Positions 55,509-64,000 of a stretch of 64,000 nt of DNA are shown one piece after another. A model generated the notes under the pieces. That model saw only the letters and a list, made by a program, of their open reading frames with translations, was not told the origin of the DNA and made no database searches. Origin of the DNA: Photobacterium aquimaris (lineage in GTDB: Bacteria; Pseudomonadota; Gammaproteobacteria; Enterobacterales; Vibrionaceae); assembly GCF_002954455.1 (NCBI RefSeq), contig NZ_MSCC01000001.1, positions 447,205 through 511,204 on the forward strand. Direction: 5' to 3'. Both the position numbers and the translations under genes were made by a program. The first letter of the stretch is position 1. The number at the start of each line of letters is the position of its first letter.

Positions 55509-56336
55509 ATGACAACATTAACGGTAAATGATCAATATTATTATGACTTTTGTCATTATCTTGAAGCGCAGTGTGGCATTGTTTTAGGGGACAATAAACA
55601 GTACTTAGTTCGTAGTCGTTTAAGCCCGTTAATTAAACGTTTTGGTATGCAGTCTTTATCTGAGCTGTTGCAACTCACACTAAGTGGGCGTAATCGTGAA
55701 GTGCGTGTTGCGGTAGTGGATGCAATGACAACCAATGAAACATTATGGTTTCGTGATGGTTATCCTTATACAGTGTTAGCTGATAAGGTGTTGCCAGAAT
55801 TAGCAGCCAAGAGAAGATCGTTTAAAATATGGTCTGCAGCAAGTTCGTCAGGCCAAGAGCCATATTCAATTGCGATGACTATTTTAGAGCAACAACAAAA
55901 ACGCCCAGGACTGTTACCAAATATTCAGATCACCGCGACAGATATTTCACAAACCATGCTCGATATGTGTCGTGAAGGGGTGTATGACCAACTAGCGTTA
56001 AGTCGAGGTTTATCTTCTGAGCGTAGAAAACTATTTTTTGAACCTCATGTCAGTGGCGGAATGATGGTCAATTCGCGAGTGAAGCAATTGGTTAGTTTTC
56101 GTTCGCAGAATTTAAAAGAAAGCTATGTGTTATTGGGTAAATTTGACGTGATATTTTGCCGAAATGTATTAATTTATTTTTCTGCGGAAACCAAAATCAA
56201 AGTACTCAATCAATTAGCTGCCAGTTTAAATCCTGGCGGTTATTTATTCTTAGGAGCATCAGAATCGTTAACCGGATTGTGTGATAAGTTTGAAATGGTA
56301 CGCTGTAACCCGGGTATTATTTACAAATTAAAATAA
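55509..56336 (+). CDS. cheR: Chemotaxis methyltransferase CheR
   Basis: 275 aa with an N-terminal helical domain (about 5-75) and a SAM-dependent methylase domain (about 85-270). Motifs are TTNETLWFRDG, KIWSAASSSGQEPYSIAM (SAM loop), ITATDISQTMLDMCREGVY and FDVIFCRNVLIYFS, all typical. It methylates glutamates on chemoreceptors. It follows cheV and precedes flgB, the standard Vibrio order. Confidence 0.95.
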   Translation: MTTLTVNDQYYYDFCHYLEAQCGIVLGDNKQYLVRSRLSPLIKRFGMQSLSELLQLTLSGRNREVRVAVVDAMTTNETLWFRDGYPYTVLADKVLPELAAKRRSFKIWSAASSSGQEPYSIAMTILEQQQKRPGLLPNIQITATDISQTMLDMCREGVYDQLALSRGLSSERRKLFFEPHVSGGMMVNSRVKQLVSFRSQNLKESYVLLGKFDVIFCRNVLIYFSAETKIKVLNQLAASLNPGGYLFLGASESLTGLCDKFEMVRCNPGIIYKLK

Positions 56337-56485
56337 TAGTAAGAGCAGGGAGTTTAGGGGCGAGATTTCGAAATGTAAAACCGAACTGGAAAGATTGCTA
56401 CTACATTGTTAGCTATTAAGCTCTTATTCTCGTACCTGCTCGTCACTCGTCCCTTCTCCTACTTTTTCCTATCCTCTTTTCCATC

Positions 56486-56502
56486 TTGGCATTGTCCTTG
56501 CT
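56486..56502 (+). promoter_or_regulatory. Sigma-54 promoter of flgB
   Basis: TTGGCATTGTCCTTGCT: GG and GC are at the proper -24/-12 spacing and the -12 element TTGC matches exactly. It lies about 50 bases before flgB, consistent with control by flagellar sigma-54 activators. Confidence 0.8.
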
Positions 56503-56550
56503 TTACTCTTGTTGTCATTGTGACTGTGAACAACACCGTAGAGGCAAAAT

Positions 56551-56946
56551 ATGTCGATTTCTTTTGATAAAGCATTAGGTATTCATCAACATACCGTTGG
56601 CGCTCGCGCTACTCGCGCCGAAACCTTGGCGAGTAACTTAGCCAATGTCAACACACCTGGCTTTAAAGCAAAAGATGTCGACTTTAGCCGCGTCTTGCAA
56701 TCGGCAACCTCAGGGGCAAACGTTGGCCTTAATCTTACCAATGGGCGGCATATTACTGCCTCTGGTAGTGCTAGCGGTGAGCAGTTATATCGCGTACCTA
56801 CCCAACCCGACAGCGGTGATGGTAATACAGTAGATGCGCAATTAGAACAAAACTTATTTATGCAAAATAGCATTGAATATCAAGCATCGTTAGACTTTTT
56901 AGGTTCTAAATTTAAGAACCTCACCAAGGCATTGAAAGGGGAATAA
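56551..56946 (+). CDS. flgB: Flagellar basal-body rod protein FlgB
   Basis: 131 aa. The conserved rod N-terminus is present (RAETLASNLANVNTPGFKAKDVDFSRVL), and the C-terminus KFKNLTKALKGE is as usual. It is part of the proximal rod, exported by the flagellar type III system. First gene of flgBCDEFGHIJ; flgC starts 3 bases after its stop. Confidence 0.95.
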   Translation: MSISFDKALGIHQHTVGARATRAETLASNLANVNTPGFKAKDVDFSRVLQSATSGANVGLNLTNGRHITASGSASGEQLYRVPTQPDSGDGNTVDAQLEQNLFMQNSIEYQASLDFLGSKFKNLTKALKGE

Positions 56947-56949
56947 TGG

Positions 56950-57366
56950 ATGAGTTTATTTAATATTTTTAATGTTACAGGCTCTGCCATGAGTGCCGAG
57001 TCAGTACGACTCAATACCACCTCAAGTAACCTTGCCAATGCCAACAGTGTTAGTAGCTCTGCGCAAGAAACCTATAAAGCGCGCCATCCTATTTTTGCCG
57101 CAGCGCTTGATAATGCGTCTTATCAAGGCAGCGCCAGTGTGCCAGTACAACTGCAAGGTATCGTTGAAAGTAACGAGCCATTAAGTGCTGAATATAATCC
57201 AGAGCATCCATTGGCGAATAGTGCCGGTTATATTTATAAACCGAACGTTAATGTGATGGAAGAAATGGCCAATATGATCTCGGCATCACGCTCTTACCAA
57301 AATAACGTTCAAGTTGCAGATGCCAGTAAGCAAATGCTAATGAAAACATTGCAAATGGGCAAATAA
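56950..57366 (+). CDS. flgC: Flagellar basal-body rod protein FlgC
   Basis: 138 aa with the N-terminal rod motif (RLNTTSSNLANANSVSSSAQETYKARHP) and the C-terminal MEEMANMISASRSYQNNVQVADASKQMLMKTLQMGK. It is part of the proximal rod with FlgB and FlgF. Confidence 0.95.
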   Translation: MSLFNIFNVTGSAMSAESVRLNTTSSNLANANSVSSSAQETYKARHPIFAAALDNASYQGSASVPVQLQGIVESNEPLSAEYNPEHPLANSAGYIYKPNVNVMEEMANMISASRSYQNNVQVADASKQMLMKTLQMGK

Positions 57367-57383
57367 GCAAAGGAGCGAGTGTT

Positions 57384-58130
57384 ATGACAACCATTAATGG
57401 CGCAGGGCAATCCCTTTCTTATCTTGACCAATTAAAAGGCATGCAAGATAAAAAAATTGCTGAAGAGCAACCGACAACGGGCACTAATCAATTAAAACAA
57501 GATGATTTTTTATCGTTGTTAACCAAACAATTAGCGCAACAAGATCCGTTTAAGCCAGTAGGTAATGATCAGATGATTGCGCAGATGGCGTCTTTTGCTA
57601 CTGTTGATGGCATCAATAAAATGAATGAGCAATTTGGCTCACTCAATAGTGCCATGACATCTAACCAAGCACTGCAAGCATCATCACTGGTAGGCCAAGA
57701 TGTACTTATTCCAAGTGCGTCGGCGCTAAAAAGCCATGATGGTGAAATGGCGGGTATGGTTCGTATGCAACAAGGGGTCGATAACGCCATTCTGCGGGTT
57801 GAAAATGAGCAAGGCGTATTAGTAAAAACCGTTACGCTTGGCGCAAAATCAGCCGGAGAGCATCCGTTTGCATGGGATGGCAAAGACGATGCTGGCAATG
57901 TGATGCCGCAGGGTAAATATAATTTCTCAGTATCAGGTAATGTTGGTGGTGAAAGCCAACAATTTGAAGTGCTAACTCACGCTAATGTAAATAGCGTTTT
58001 ACTGGGCAACAGCGACGGTAAAGTGATGTTAAACCTCGCCGGTGTCACTAAACCGGTCAATCTCGCTGAAGTCTTACAAATTGGTAAAAGCGCCCAATCT
58101 GCGGCACCACTTAGTACACAACAAGGATAA
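57384..58130 (+). CDS. flgD: Flagellar hook capping protein FlgD
   Basis: 248 aa. The N-terminal part has QDDFLSLLTKQLAQQDPFKPVGNDQMIAQMASFATVDGI, the FlgD signature. The middle has a FLIG-like beta domain (HPFAWDGKDDAGNVMPQGKYNFSV). It caps the growing hook and guides FlgE assembly. AAAGGAGCGAG lies before the ATG. Confidence 0.95.
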   Translation: MTTINGAGQSLSYLDQLKGMQDKKIAEEQPTTGTNQLKQDDFLSLLTKQLAQQDPFKPVGNDQMIAQMASFATVDGINKMNEQFGSLNSAMTSNQALQASSLVGQDVLIPSASALKSHDGEMAGMVRMQQGVDNAILRVENEQGVLVKTVTLGAKSAGEHPFAWDGKDDAGNVMPQGKYNFSVSGNVGGESQQFEVLTHANVNSVLLGNSDGKVMLNLAGVTKPVNLAEVLQIGKSAQSAAPLSTQQG

Positions 58131-58138
58131 CTGAACTC

Positions 58139-59491
58139 ATGAGTATGAATATCGCATTAAGTGGCTTGGGTGCTGCGCAAAAGGATCTAAACACCACCAG
58201 TAATAACATTGCCAACGCAAATACCTTTGGCTTTAAAGAGTCGCGGGCAGAGTTTGGTGATGTGTATTCGAATTCTATTTTCTCAAATTCTAAAACCACC
58301 ACGGGTGGCGGTGTTCAAACCTCAACGGTGGCACAACAGTTCCATGAAGGTTCAAGCATTTATACCAATAACCCGTTAGATTTACGGGTATCTGGTGCTG
58401 GTTTTTTTGCGGTGGCAGATAGCAAAAATGAAGTCGCCAACAGTAATCTAACCCGTAATGGCGCGTTTCAATTAAACAATGAAAATGAACTGGTTAACTC
58501 TGAAGGCAAGTTCTTATTGGGTTATCCGGTGAATCAAGATACCAATACGGTAGCTTCATATGAAGCTAAATCATTGAAAATTGATGATGTATTTGGACAG
58601 CCAACCGCCTCTAAAAATATCAAAGTTTCTCTTAATTTACCTAATAGTGAGACGACACCTAAAAGTCAGCCGTTTGATTTTAAGGATCCAGATTCATTTA
58701 GCCGTTCTACTTCATCAACAATCTATGATTCACTGGGTAAGCCATACAAAATGACCACTTATTATGTGGCAAAGTATGATCCTAATGCAGCGACTCCTGA
58801 GCTGCAGCAAGCCAATACATGGGAAGTTTATCAAACCGTGACCAATAACAATGGTGACGAAGTAGCGTTGGATGTACAACCAGGCTCATTACCTGCTGCT
58901 TATATGACGGATCCAAAAGTGAGTCCGCATATTGGCTACATCATGAAATTTGATGCTAATGGGCAACTGCAAGCGGGCTCTCCAAATGAGATTCCAATGG
59001 AAAGCTTTGCCGATGCCAAAATCGATGTTGGTGGTGCTGATATTAATCAGGCGTTAACCATGAAATATGATGAGCCAACTCAGTACGCTTCAGCATTTGA
59101 AGTACGTAAATTTGAAGATGTTGATGGTGCAACAACGGGCTATTTATCCAAAGTTGATATCGATCCTGATGGTAATATCATGGCGTCTTACTCAAATGGT
59201 AAAGATTTAGTGGTGGGGCGCGTAGCAATGGCACGTGTTGCCAATGAGCAAGGGCTGACGCAACTTGGCGGATCGCTATGGAATGCAACCCAAGAGTCAG
59301 GTGAAGTGGTGTGGGGTGATGCTTCTCAAGGTTCATTTGGTGCTATTAAAAGCGGTACTCTAGAGCAATCAAACATTGATATGACTCAAGAGCTGGTGGA
59401 TTTGATCAGTGCCCAGCGCAACTTCCAAGCCAGTTCACGTGCCTTGGATGTTAATAACCAACTTCAGCAAAACATTCTTCAAATTCGTTAA
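58139..59491 (+). CDS. flgE: Flagellar hook protein FlgE
   Basis: 450 aa, in the usual range. The N-terminal motif is DLNTTSNNIANANTFGFKESRAEFGDVYSNS. A long surface-exposed middle follows, then the C-terminal SNIDMTQELVDLISAQRNFQASSRALDVNNQLQQNILQIR. It forms the hook that links the rod to the filament. A terminator follows at 59523-59549, then a second sigma-54 site before flgF. Confidence 0.95.
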   Translation: MSMNIALSGLGAAQKDLNTTSNNIANANTFGFKESRAEFGDVYSNSIFSNSKTTTGGGVQTSTVAQQFHEGSSIYTNNPLDLRVSGAGFFAVADSKNEVANSNLTRNGAFQLNNENELVNSEGKFLLGYPVNQDTNTVASYEAKSLKIDDVFGQPTASKNIKVSLNLPNSETTPKSQPFDFKDPDSFSRSTSSTIYDSLGKPYKMTTYYVAKYDPNAATPELQQANTWEVYQTVTNNNGDEVALDVQPGSLPAAYMTDPKVSPHIGYIMKFDANGQLQAGSPNEIPMESFADAKIDVGGADINQALTMKYDEPTQYASAFEVRKFEDVDGATTGYLSKVDIDPDGNIMASYSNGKDLVVGRVAMARVANEQGLTQLGGSLWNATQESGEVVWGDASQGSFGAIKSGTLEQSNIDMTQELVDLISAQRNFQASSRALDVNNQLQQNILQIR

Positions 59492-59522
59492 TTTCAAATG
59501 CGTTAATTATTATTAATTGCTC

Positions 59523-59549
59523 AACGCCACCGCTATCGGTGGCGTTTTT
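59523..59549 (+). terminator. Terminator between flgE and flgF
   Basis: AACGCCACCG (59523-59532), CTAT, CGGTGGCGTT (59537-59546), then T residues. Confidence 0.85.
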
Positions 59550-59597
59550 GTATGTTCATCTCTCAGTTTCTGACAGTTGCTATTCTTTATTCACATC

Positions 59598-59614
59598 TTG
59601 GCGTAATTTTTGCT
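59598..59614 (+). promoter_or_regulatory. Sigma-54 promoter of flgF
   Basis: TTGGCGTAATTTTTGCT has GG and GC at exact -24/-12 spacing. It stands about 35 bases before the flgF ATG and after the flgE terminator. Confidence 0.8.
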
Positions 59615-59649
59615 TTAAATCCGCTATTGAACAGAGGAGTGTCAAAAAA

Positions 59650-60399
59650 ATGGATCGGGCGCTGTTTCTCGCCATGAGCGGGGCAAAACAAGATATGCAA
59701 GGTATGCGAGTACATGCCAATAACCTTGCTAACGTCAGTACAACGGGCTTTCGAGCTGACTTACAACAAGCACGTAGTATGCAGGTGTTTGGTGAAGGCG
59801 TACCAAGCCGCGTGTTTACCATGGCTGAGCGTACTGGTAATGATTTTGCGCAAGGTTCAGTGATCAATACTGGACGCGATCTTGATGTTGCTATTCAAGG
59901 TGATGGCTGGTTAGCAGTCCAAGATGCCAATGGTCAAGAAGGCTATACCCGTGCAGGGCATTTGAAAGTTGATCAAATGGGCATGCTTCAAAACAGCAAT
60001 GGCCAGTTGGTACTAGGACGTAACGACAGCCCTATTTTTATTCCTCTACCGATCAATAAAATTGAAATCAGTAAAGACGGCACAGTGGCGGTATTACCCA
60101 AAGGTGCGCCGCCAGATACCATGGTGACCGTTGATCGCATTAAACTTGTTAAACCTGATAATCGCAGTTTATTTAAAGATACTGATGGCTTATTTAAAGT
60201 GATTGGTAATCGTGATCCTTTAGATGCCGATGCCAGTGTTAACTTAGCCAAAGGTATGCTTGAAGGCAGTAATGTTAATGCCGTTGCTGAAATGACCAGC
60301 ATGATTGATTTACAGCGTCACTTTGAAATGCAAGTGAAGTTAATGAAGTCAGCCGAAGAAATGGATAAGTCTTCTTCTTCACTGATGCGTATCAGCTAA
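59650..60399 (+). CDS. flgF: Flagellar basal-body rod protein FlgF
   Basis: 249 aa from ATG 59650 (AGGAG upstream); the open frame extends farther but covers the promoter. The rod motif is MRVHANNLANVSTTGFRADLQQARSMQV and the C-terminus has NVNAVAEMTSMIDLQRHFEMQVKLM. It is the last proximal rod protein, joining to FlgG. Confidence 0.95.
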   Translation: MDRALFLAMSGAKQDMQGMRVHANNLANVSTTGFRADLQQARSMQVFGEGVPSRVFTMAERTGNDFAQGSVINTGRDLDVAIQGDGWLAVQDANGQEGYTRAGHLKVDQMGMLQNSNGQLVLGRNDSPIFIPLPINKIEISKDGTVAVLPKGAPPDTMVTVDRIKLVKPDNRSLFKDTDGLFKVIGNRDPLDADASVNLAKGMLEGSNVNAVAEMTSMIDLQRHFEMQVKLMKSAEEMDKSSSSLMRIS

Positions 60400-60418
60400 T
60401 TACTAAAGGACGAGCAGC

Positions 60419-61207
60419 ATGCATCCAGCATTATGGGTCAGTAAAACGGGTTTAGATGCCCAGCAAACCAATATCTCAACTATTTCTAATAATTTAGCTA
60501 ACGCCTCGACGATTGGTTTTAAGAAAAGTCGAGCGGTTTTTGAAGATTTATTCTACCAAAACATTAATCAGCCTGGCGGTAAATCAACCCAAGATACTAC
60601 TCTGCCAAGCGGCTTAATGCTCGGTGCGGGTTCAAAAGTGGTTGCGACTCAAAAAGTGTTTACTCAAGGTAATACTCAAACCACCAATAATGCCATGGAC
60701 ATGATGATCGAAGGCGATGGTTTTTTCCAAGTATTACTGCCTGATGGCAATATTGGTTATACCCGTAATGGTCAATTTACCATTAATGATCAAGGCATTT
60801 TAGTGACTAGTGGTAGCGGTTATCCAGTGCAGCCTGAAATTGTGGTTCCTGATAATGCAGTAGGTATTACTGTCGGTACTGATGGTGAAGTCTCGGCACG
60901 TATTCGTGATCAACAAGAAAACGAAGTTCTGGGGCAAATAACCACCGCTGATTTTATCAATCCAGCAGGTATGGAGCCGATTGGACAGAACTTATTCTTA
61001 CCGACAGGTGCAAGTGGCGATCCACAAGAAGGCACGCCGGGCTTAGAAGGTTTTGGTTCTATTCGCCAATCGATGCTTGAAACCTCCAATGTTAATGTGA
61101 CCGAAGAGCTAGTGAACATGATTGAGGCACAACGGGTTTATGAAATGAACTCAAAAGTGATCTCAACCGTTGACCAAATGCTAAGTTACGTTAATCAGCA
61201 ATTATAA
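60419..61207 (+). CDS. flgG: Flagellar distal rod protein FlgG
   Basis: 262 aa, typical length. The motif is [29 protein letters not shown], with the family signature [33 protein letters not shown] and the C-terminal [34 protein letters not shown]. It forms the distal rod through the P and L rings. Confidence 0.96.
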   Translation: MHPALWVSKTGLDAQQTNISTISNNLANASTIGFKKSRAVFEDLFYQNINQPGGKSTQDTTLPSGLMLGAGSKVVATQKVFTQGNTQTTNNAMDMMIEGDGFFQVLLPDGNIGYTRNGQFTINDQGILVTSGSGYPVQPEIVVPDNAVGITVGTDGEVSARIRDQQENEVLGQITTADFINPAGMEPIGQNLFLPTGASGDPQEGTPGLEGFGSIRQSMLETSNVNVTEELVNMIEAQRVYEMNSKVISTVDQMLSYVNQQL

Positions 61208-61229
61208 CTCGACTGATAAGGAACTTGCG

Positions 61230-62021
61230 GTGAAAACACACCAAAATCGTTATTGGCGTTGGAGTATTATTGCGCTGATTTGTGGGTTAAGTGGTTGTAT
61301 GTCGACCCCTGATATGGTTGGCAGCGATATCGAAAAAGCCACCACCAATGTTGATGCTGTCGAAGGTAAGCAGCCGCAGTCAAAAAGCTTGATTGAGCGC
61401 TTGCGTGGCCGTGAAGATGCACAAATGAACGATCCGGCGTGGAACCCAGTACGACCACAACCTAAACCAGAACATTATGCCACTGCAACCGGATCGTTAT
61501 TTAATCAGGCTCAGGCGCAAGATTTATATGATGATACTAAGCCGCGTGGGATTGGCGATATTGTGACAATTTTGCTGGAAGAGAAAACCGCGGCCAAGAA
61601 AAGCGCTAGTTCTGATCTCGACAAAAAAACCGATCTTAATATGAAGCCGATTGATCTTGGTGGTAAGCCTGTCACTTTACATGATTACACTTTGTCTTAT
61701 GCGATGGCGAATAATAACTCTTTTGCAGGTTCTACTTCTGCCGATCAAAGTAACAGTATTAAAGGTTCGATCTCAGTTGAAGTGGTCGATGTGCTCAGTA
61801 ATGGAAACTTGGTGATCCGTGGTGAAAAGTGGTTAATGCTCAATACTGGCGAAGAATATATTCGTGTTAGCGGCAATATTCGTCCCGATGATATAGATCA
61901 AGATAACACTATCGCCTCAACCCGCATTTCTAATGCACGGATTCAATATTCAGGCACTGGTGATAGACAAGACATTCAGCAGCAAAATTGGCTGTCACGT
62001 TTTTTTAATGTCGCTTTCTAA
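61230..62021 (+). CDS. flgH: Flagellar L-ring protein FlgH
   Basis: 263 aa from a GTG with AAGGAAC upstream. It has a lipoprotein signal ([15 protein letters not shown]) and the FlgH core: [39 protein letters not shown] and the C-terminal [31 protein letters not shown]. It makes the L ring in the outer membrane. Confidence 0.95.
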   Translation: MKTHQNRYWRWSIIALICGLSGCMSTPDMVGSDIEKATTNVDAVEGKQPQSKSLIERLRGREDAQMNDPAWNPVRPQPKPEHYATATGSLFNQAQAQDLYDDTKPRGIGDIVTILLEEKTAAKKSASSDLDKKTDLNMKPIDLGGKPVTLHDYTLSYAMANNNSFAGSTSADQSNSIKGSISVEVVDVLSNGNLVIRGEKWLMLNTGEEYIRVSGNIRPDDIDQDNTIASTRISNARIQYSGTGDRQDIQQQNWLSRFFNVAF

Positions 62022-62051
62022 GCCTCACCTTAATTTGCAGCGGAGAATCGC

Positions 62052-63143
62052 TTGAAAATTTCGTCAATATGTATTCTAGCCTTGGCTTTATTTACCACCA
62101 CAGTGCAAGCAGCACGGATCAAAGATGTCGCCGCCGTTGCAGGCGTGCGTAGTAACCAATTAGTCGGTTATGGATTAGTGGTCGGTTTACCCGGCACTGG
62201 TGAAACCACCCCGTTTACCGACCAAACTTTTAATGCGATGTTGCAAAACTTTGGTATTCAATTGCCTGTCGGCACTAAACCGAAAACCAAAAATGTCGCC
62301 GCCGTTGCGGTGAATGCGACTTTGCCTGCGTTTACTAAGCAAGGTCAAACGATTGATATTACCGTGTCTTCGATTGGCTCTGCCAAAAGTTTACGTGGTG
62401 GCACATTATTACAAACGTTTCTGAAAGGTCTTGACGGTAAAGTGTATGCGATTGCCCAAGGTAGTTTAGTGGTCGGAGGCTTTAGTGCTGAAGGTGCTGA
62501 TGGCTCTAAAGTGGTTGGTAATACCCCAACAGTGGGGCGAATCACCAATGGTGCGATGGTTGAACAAGAAGTATCAAACCCGTTTGGGCGTGGCGATTAT
62601 TTAACCTTTAACTTGTACGAATCTGATTTTACTACCGCGCAACGAATGTCTGATACGATTAATCAGTTTTTAGGTCCACAAATGGCATCAGCTGTGGATG
62701 CAACTTCGATTCGTGTTCGTGCGCCGCGTGATGTTAGTCAGCGAGTGGCTTTTTTATCAACGGTTGAAAATTTAGAGTTTGATCCCGCTGAAGGCTCGGC
62801 AAAAATCATTGTTAACTCACGCACCGGCACCATTGTTATCGGCCAGCATGTTAAGTTACGTCCAGCGGCAATTACTCATGGTGGCATGACAGTATCCATT
62901 AAAGAAAATGCGCAAGTGAGTCAGCCCAATGCCTTTGCTGGTGGTGAAACCGTGGTAGTGCCTAATTCACAAATAACTGTTAATGAATCCGATGCACGCA
63001 TGTTCAAATTTGAGCCGGGAGTGACCTTGGATGAATTAGTACGAGCGGTCAATCAAGTCGGCGCTGCGCCATCAGATTTAATGGCGATTTTACAAGCGTT
63101 AAAGCAAGCTGGTGCGATTGAAGGCCAGTTAATTATTATCTAA
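62052..63143 (+). CDS. flgI: Flagellar P-ring protein FlgI
   Basis: 363 aa from a TTG start (CGGAGA upstream). It has a signal peptide [18 protein letters not shown] and the FlgI start [31 protein letters not shown]. The conserved end [28 protein letters not shown] is present. It makes the periplasmic P ring with FlgA. Confidence 0.96.
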   Translation: MKISSICILALALFTTTVQAARIKDVAAVAGVRSNQLVGYGLVVGLPGTGETTPFTDQTFNAMLQNFGIQLPVGTKPKTKNVAAVAVNATLPAFTKQGQTIDITVSSIGSAKSLRGGTLLQTFLKGLDGKVYAIAQGSLVVGGFSAEGADGSKVVGNTPTVGRITNGAMVEQEVSNPFGRGDYLTFNLYESDFTTAQRMSDTINQFLGPQMASAVDATSIRVRAPRDVSQRVAFLSTVENLEFDPAEGSAKIIVNSRTGTIVIGQHVKLRPAAITHGGMTVSIKENAQVSQPNAFAGGETVVVPNSQITVNESDARMFKFEPGVTLDELVRAVNQVGAAPSDLMAILQALKQAGAIEGQLIII

Positions 63144-63179
63144 TCCGTTAGTGCGTTATTACTATAAAAGGGAGCCGCA

Positions 63180-64000
63180 ATGAAGCAAATAGAGCCGGGT
63201 TTTATTCATGATTTAAGCAACCTTGATCGTCTACGAGCAGGGATCAGCGAGGATAAACAAGGCTCTTTGCGCGAAGCGGCAACCCAGTTTGAATCTATTT
63301 TTACGCAGATGTTATTTAAATCGATGCGTGAGGCTAATAGCGCCTTTGAATCAGATTTAATGAGTAGCAATAACGGTAAGTTTTACCAGCAAATGCACGA
63401 TGAACAACTCTCTTCGCAGCTAAGTACTACTGGCAGTCTTGGGTTGGCGGATATGATTGTTAAACAGCTCGGTGGCGAGCAACAAGATTTGAGTCAACAC
63501 CAGCCGACAACCGAACTTCGACCTCAGCAGCAACCGCAGCCATTTTCGATTCGGCCAATTAATGCCGATGCGACGGCTTTACCTTTAGCCACTGCGACAG
63601 CCAAAACATCACCGTTAGCAGCACCAGCACCATTTACACCCGCGCCCGTCTCTGCAAAATCAATCGCGACTAATGCGGTTGAAGCAGTGCCTGCTGCGGT
63701 CGCTAAACCGACAAGTTTTGCCTCGGCAGCTGAATTTGTTGATCACATGAAACCTTATGCGCAGCAAGCGGCACGTGCATTAGGCACCGATCCTGCGTTA
63801 TTGATTGCTCAAGCAGCATTAGAAACTGGCTGGGGTAAAAAAGTGATCAATAATGCGCTTGGTTCAAGCAATAATTTATTTAATATTAAAGCAGATCCAC
63901 GCTGGCAGGGGCAAAAGGTTGCCACTAAAACATTAGAATTTCATGATGGTATTGCCGTTCAAGAACAAGCAGCATTTCGTGCTTATGATTCTTATCAGCA
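63180..64000 (+). CDS. flgJ: Flagellar rod-cap / peptidoglycan hydrolase FlgJ (partial)
   Basis: The ATG at 63180 follows GGGAGCCGCA, 36 bases after flgI, and the frame runs off the right edge. The N-terminal rod-cap domain is present (EAATQFESIFTQMLFKSMREANSAFESDLM, about 30-60). A long Pro/Ala/Gln linker follows (about 105-180), then the start of the glucosaminidase domain (PYAQQAARALGTDPALLIAQAALETGWGKK, with the catalytic Glu in ALETGWG). It caps the growing rod and cuts peptidoglycan for it. About 274 codons are visible. Confidence 0.93.
   Translation, partial: MKQIEPGFIHDLSNLDRLRAGISEDKQGSLREAATQFESIFTQMLFKSMREANSAFESDLMSSNNGKFYQQMHDEQLSSQLSTTGSLGLADMIVKQLGGEQQDLSQHQPTTELRPQQQPQPFSIRPINADATALPLATATAKTSPLAAPAPFTPAPVSAKSIATNAVEAVPAAVAKPTSFASAAEFVDHMKPYAQQAARALGTDPALLIAQAALETGWGKKVINNALGSSNNLFNIKADPRWQGQKVATKTLEFHDGIAVQEQAAFRAYDSYQ

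Overview
The window reads as chromosomal DNA of a low-GC gamma-proteobacterium of the Vibrionaceae, most likely Photobacterium. This rests on the gene order crr-ptsI-ptsH-cysK-cysZ-zipA-ligA, an OmpU/OmpH-type porin, and a polar flagellar cluster with the Vibrionaceae-typical genes flgO, flgP and flgT. The genus is inferred from gene content, not from a search.

Layout. 1-1780: a partial lipoprotein gene, a DUF2956 gene, a DUF2919 membrane protein and an unrecognised small protein. 2021-8513: PTS phosphorelay genes (crr, ptsI, ptsH), cysteine synthesis (cysK, cysZ) and the division gene zipA. 8655-27811: ligA, split into two halves by a 17.1-kb integrated island. 28348-32411: porin, DUF2057 protein, small secreted protein, gltX, tRNA-Ala(GGC). 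32466-33002: a surface-repeat protein. 33700-50114: an exopolysaccharide/capsule locus headed by an ops (RfaH-recruitment) element. 50273-50349: tRNA-Arg(CCT). 50396-64000: flagellar and chemotaxis genes (flgT, flgOP, flgNM, flgA, cheV, cheR, flgBCDEFGHIJ), with flgJ running off the end.

The island is the most unusual part. It lies inside the OB-fold coding region of ligA, the NAD+-dependent DNA ligase gene, which is essential in most bacteria. It is bounded by a direct repeat GATGTG (9801-9806 and 26939-26944) with imperfect terminal inverted repeats (GTGTCAC) just inside. Joining the host sequence across one GATGTG restores an uninterrupted ligA of 672 codons. The first gene inside the left end, co-oriented with the interrupted ligA and 73 bp after its premature stop, encodes a complete but divergent NAD+-type DNA ligase with adenylation, OB, zinc, HhH and BRCT regions. 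The element therefore appears to destroy an essential gene and supply a replacement. In the replacement the segment corresponding to the integration core is recoded and lacks GATGTG. The remaining cargo is an unknown 143-aa protein, a helicase/winged-helix pair, an XRE regulator with two matching operator dyads, and a type I restriction-modification system (hsdM, hsdS, hsdR). The right end carries a four-gene recombination operon: one degenerate and two intact tyrosine recombinases plus a small coiled-coil protein. Its layout recalls Tn554 TnpABC and the Gamma-Mobile-Trio islands; both comparisons are from memory.

The polysaccharide locus combines a Wzc-like co-polymerase with degraded kinase motifs, a Wzy-like polymerase, a Wzx-like flippase, three GT4 glycosyltransferases, UDP-GlcA-type sugar enzymes (a 4-epimerase and a UDP-glucose dehydrogenase), WecA, and four ATP-grasp enzymes of two families. 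An amino-acid-decorated, uronic-acid-containing polysaccharide is a reasonable inference. The flagellar genes show good sigma-54 sites (upstream of flgB, flgF and flgT) and a good FliA site upstream of flgMN.
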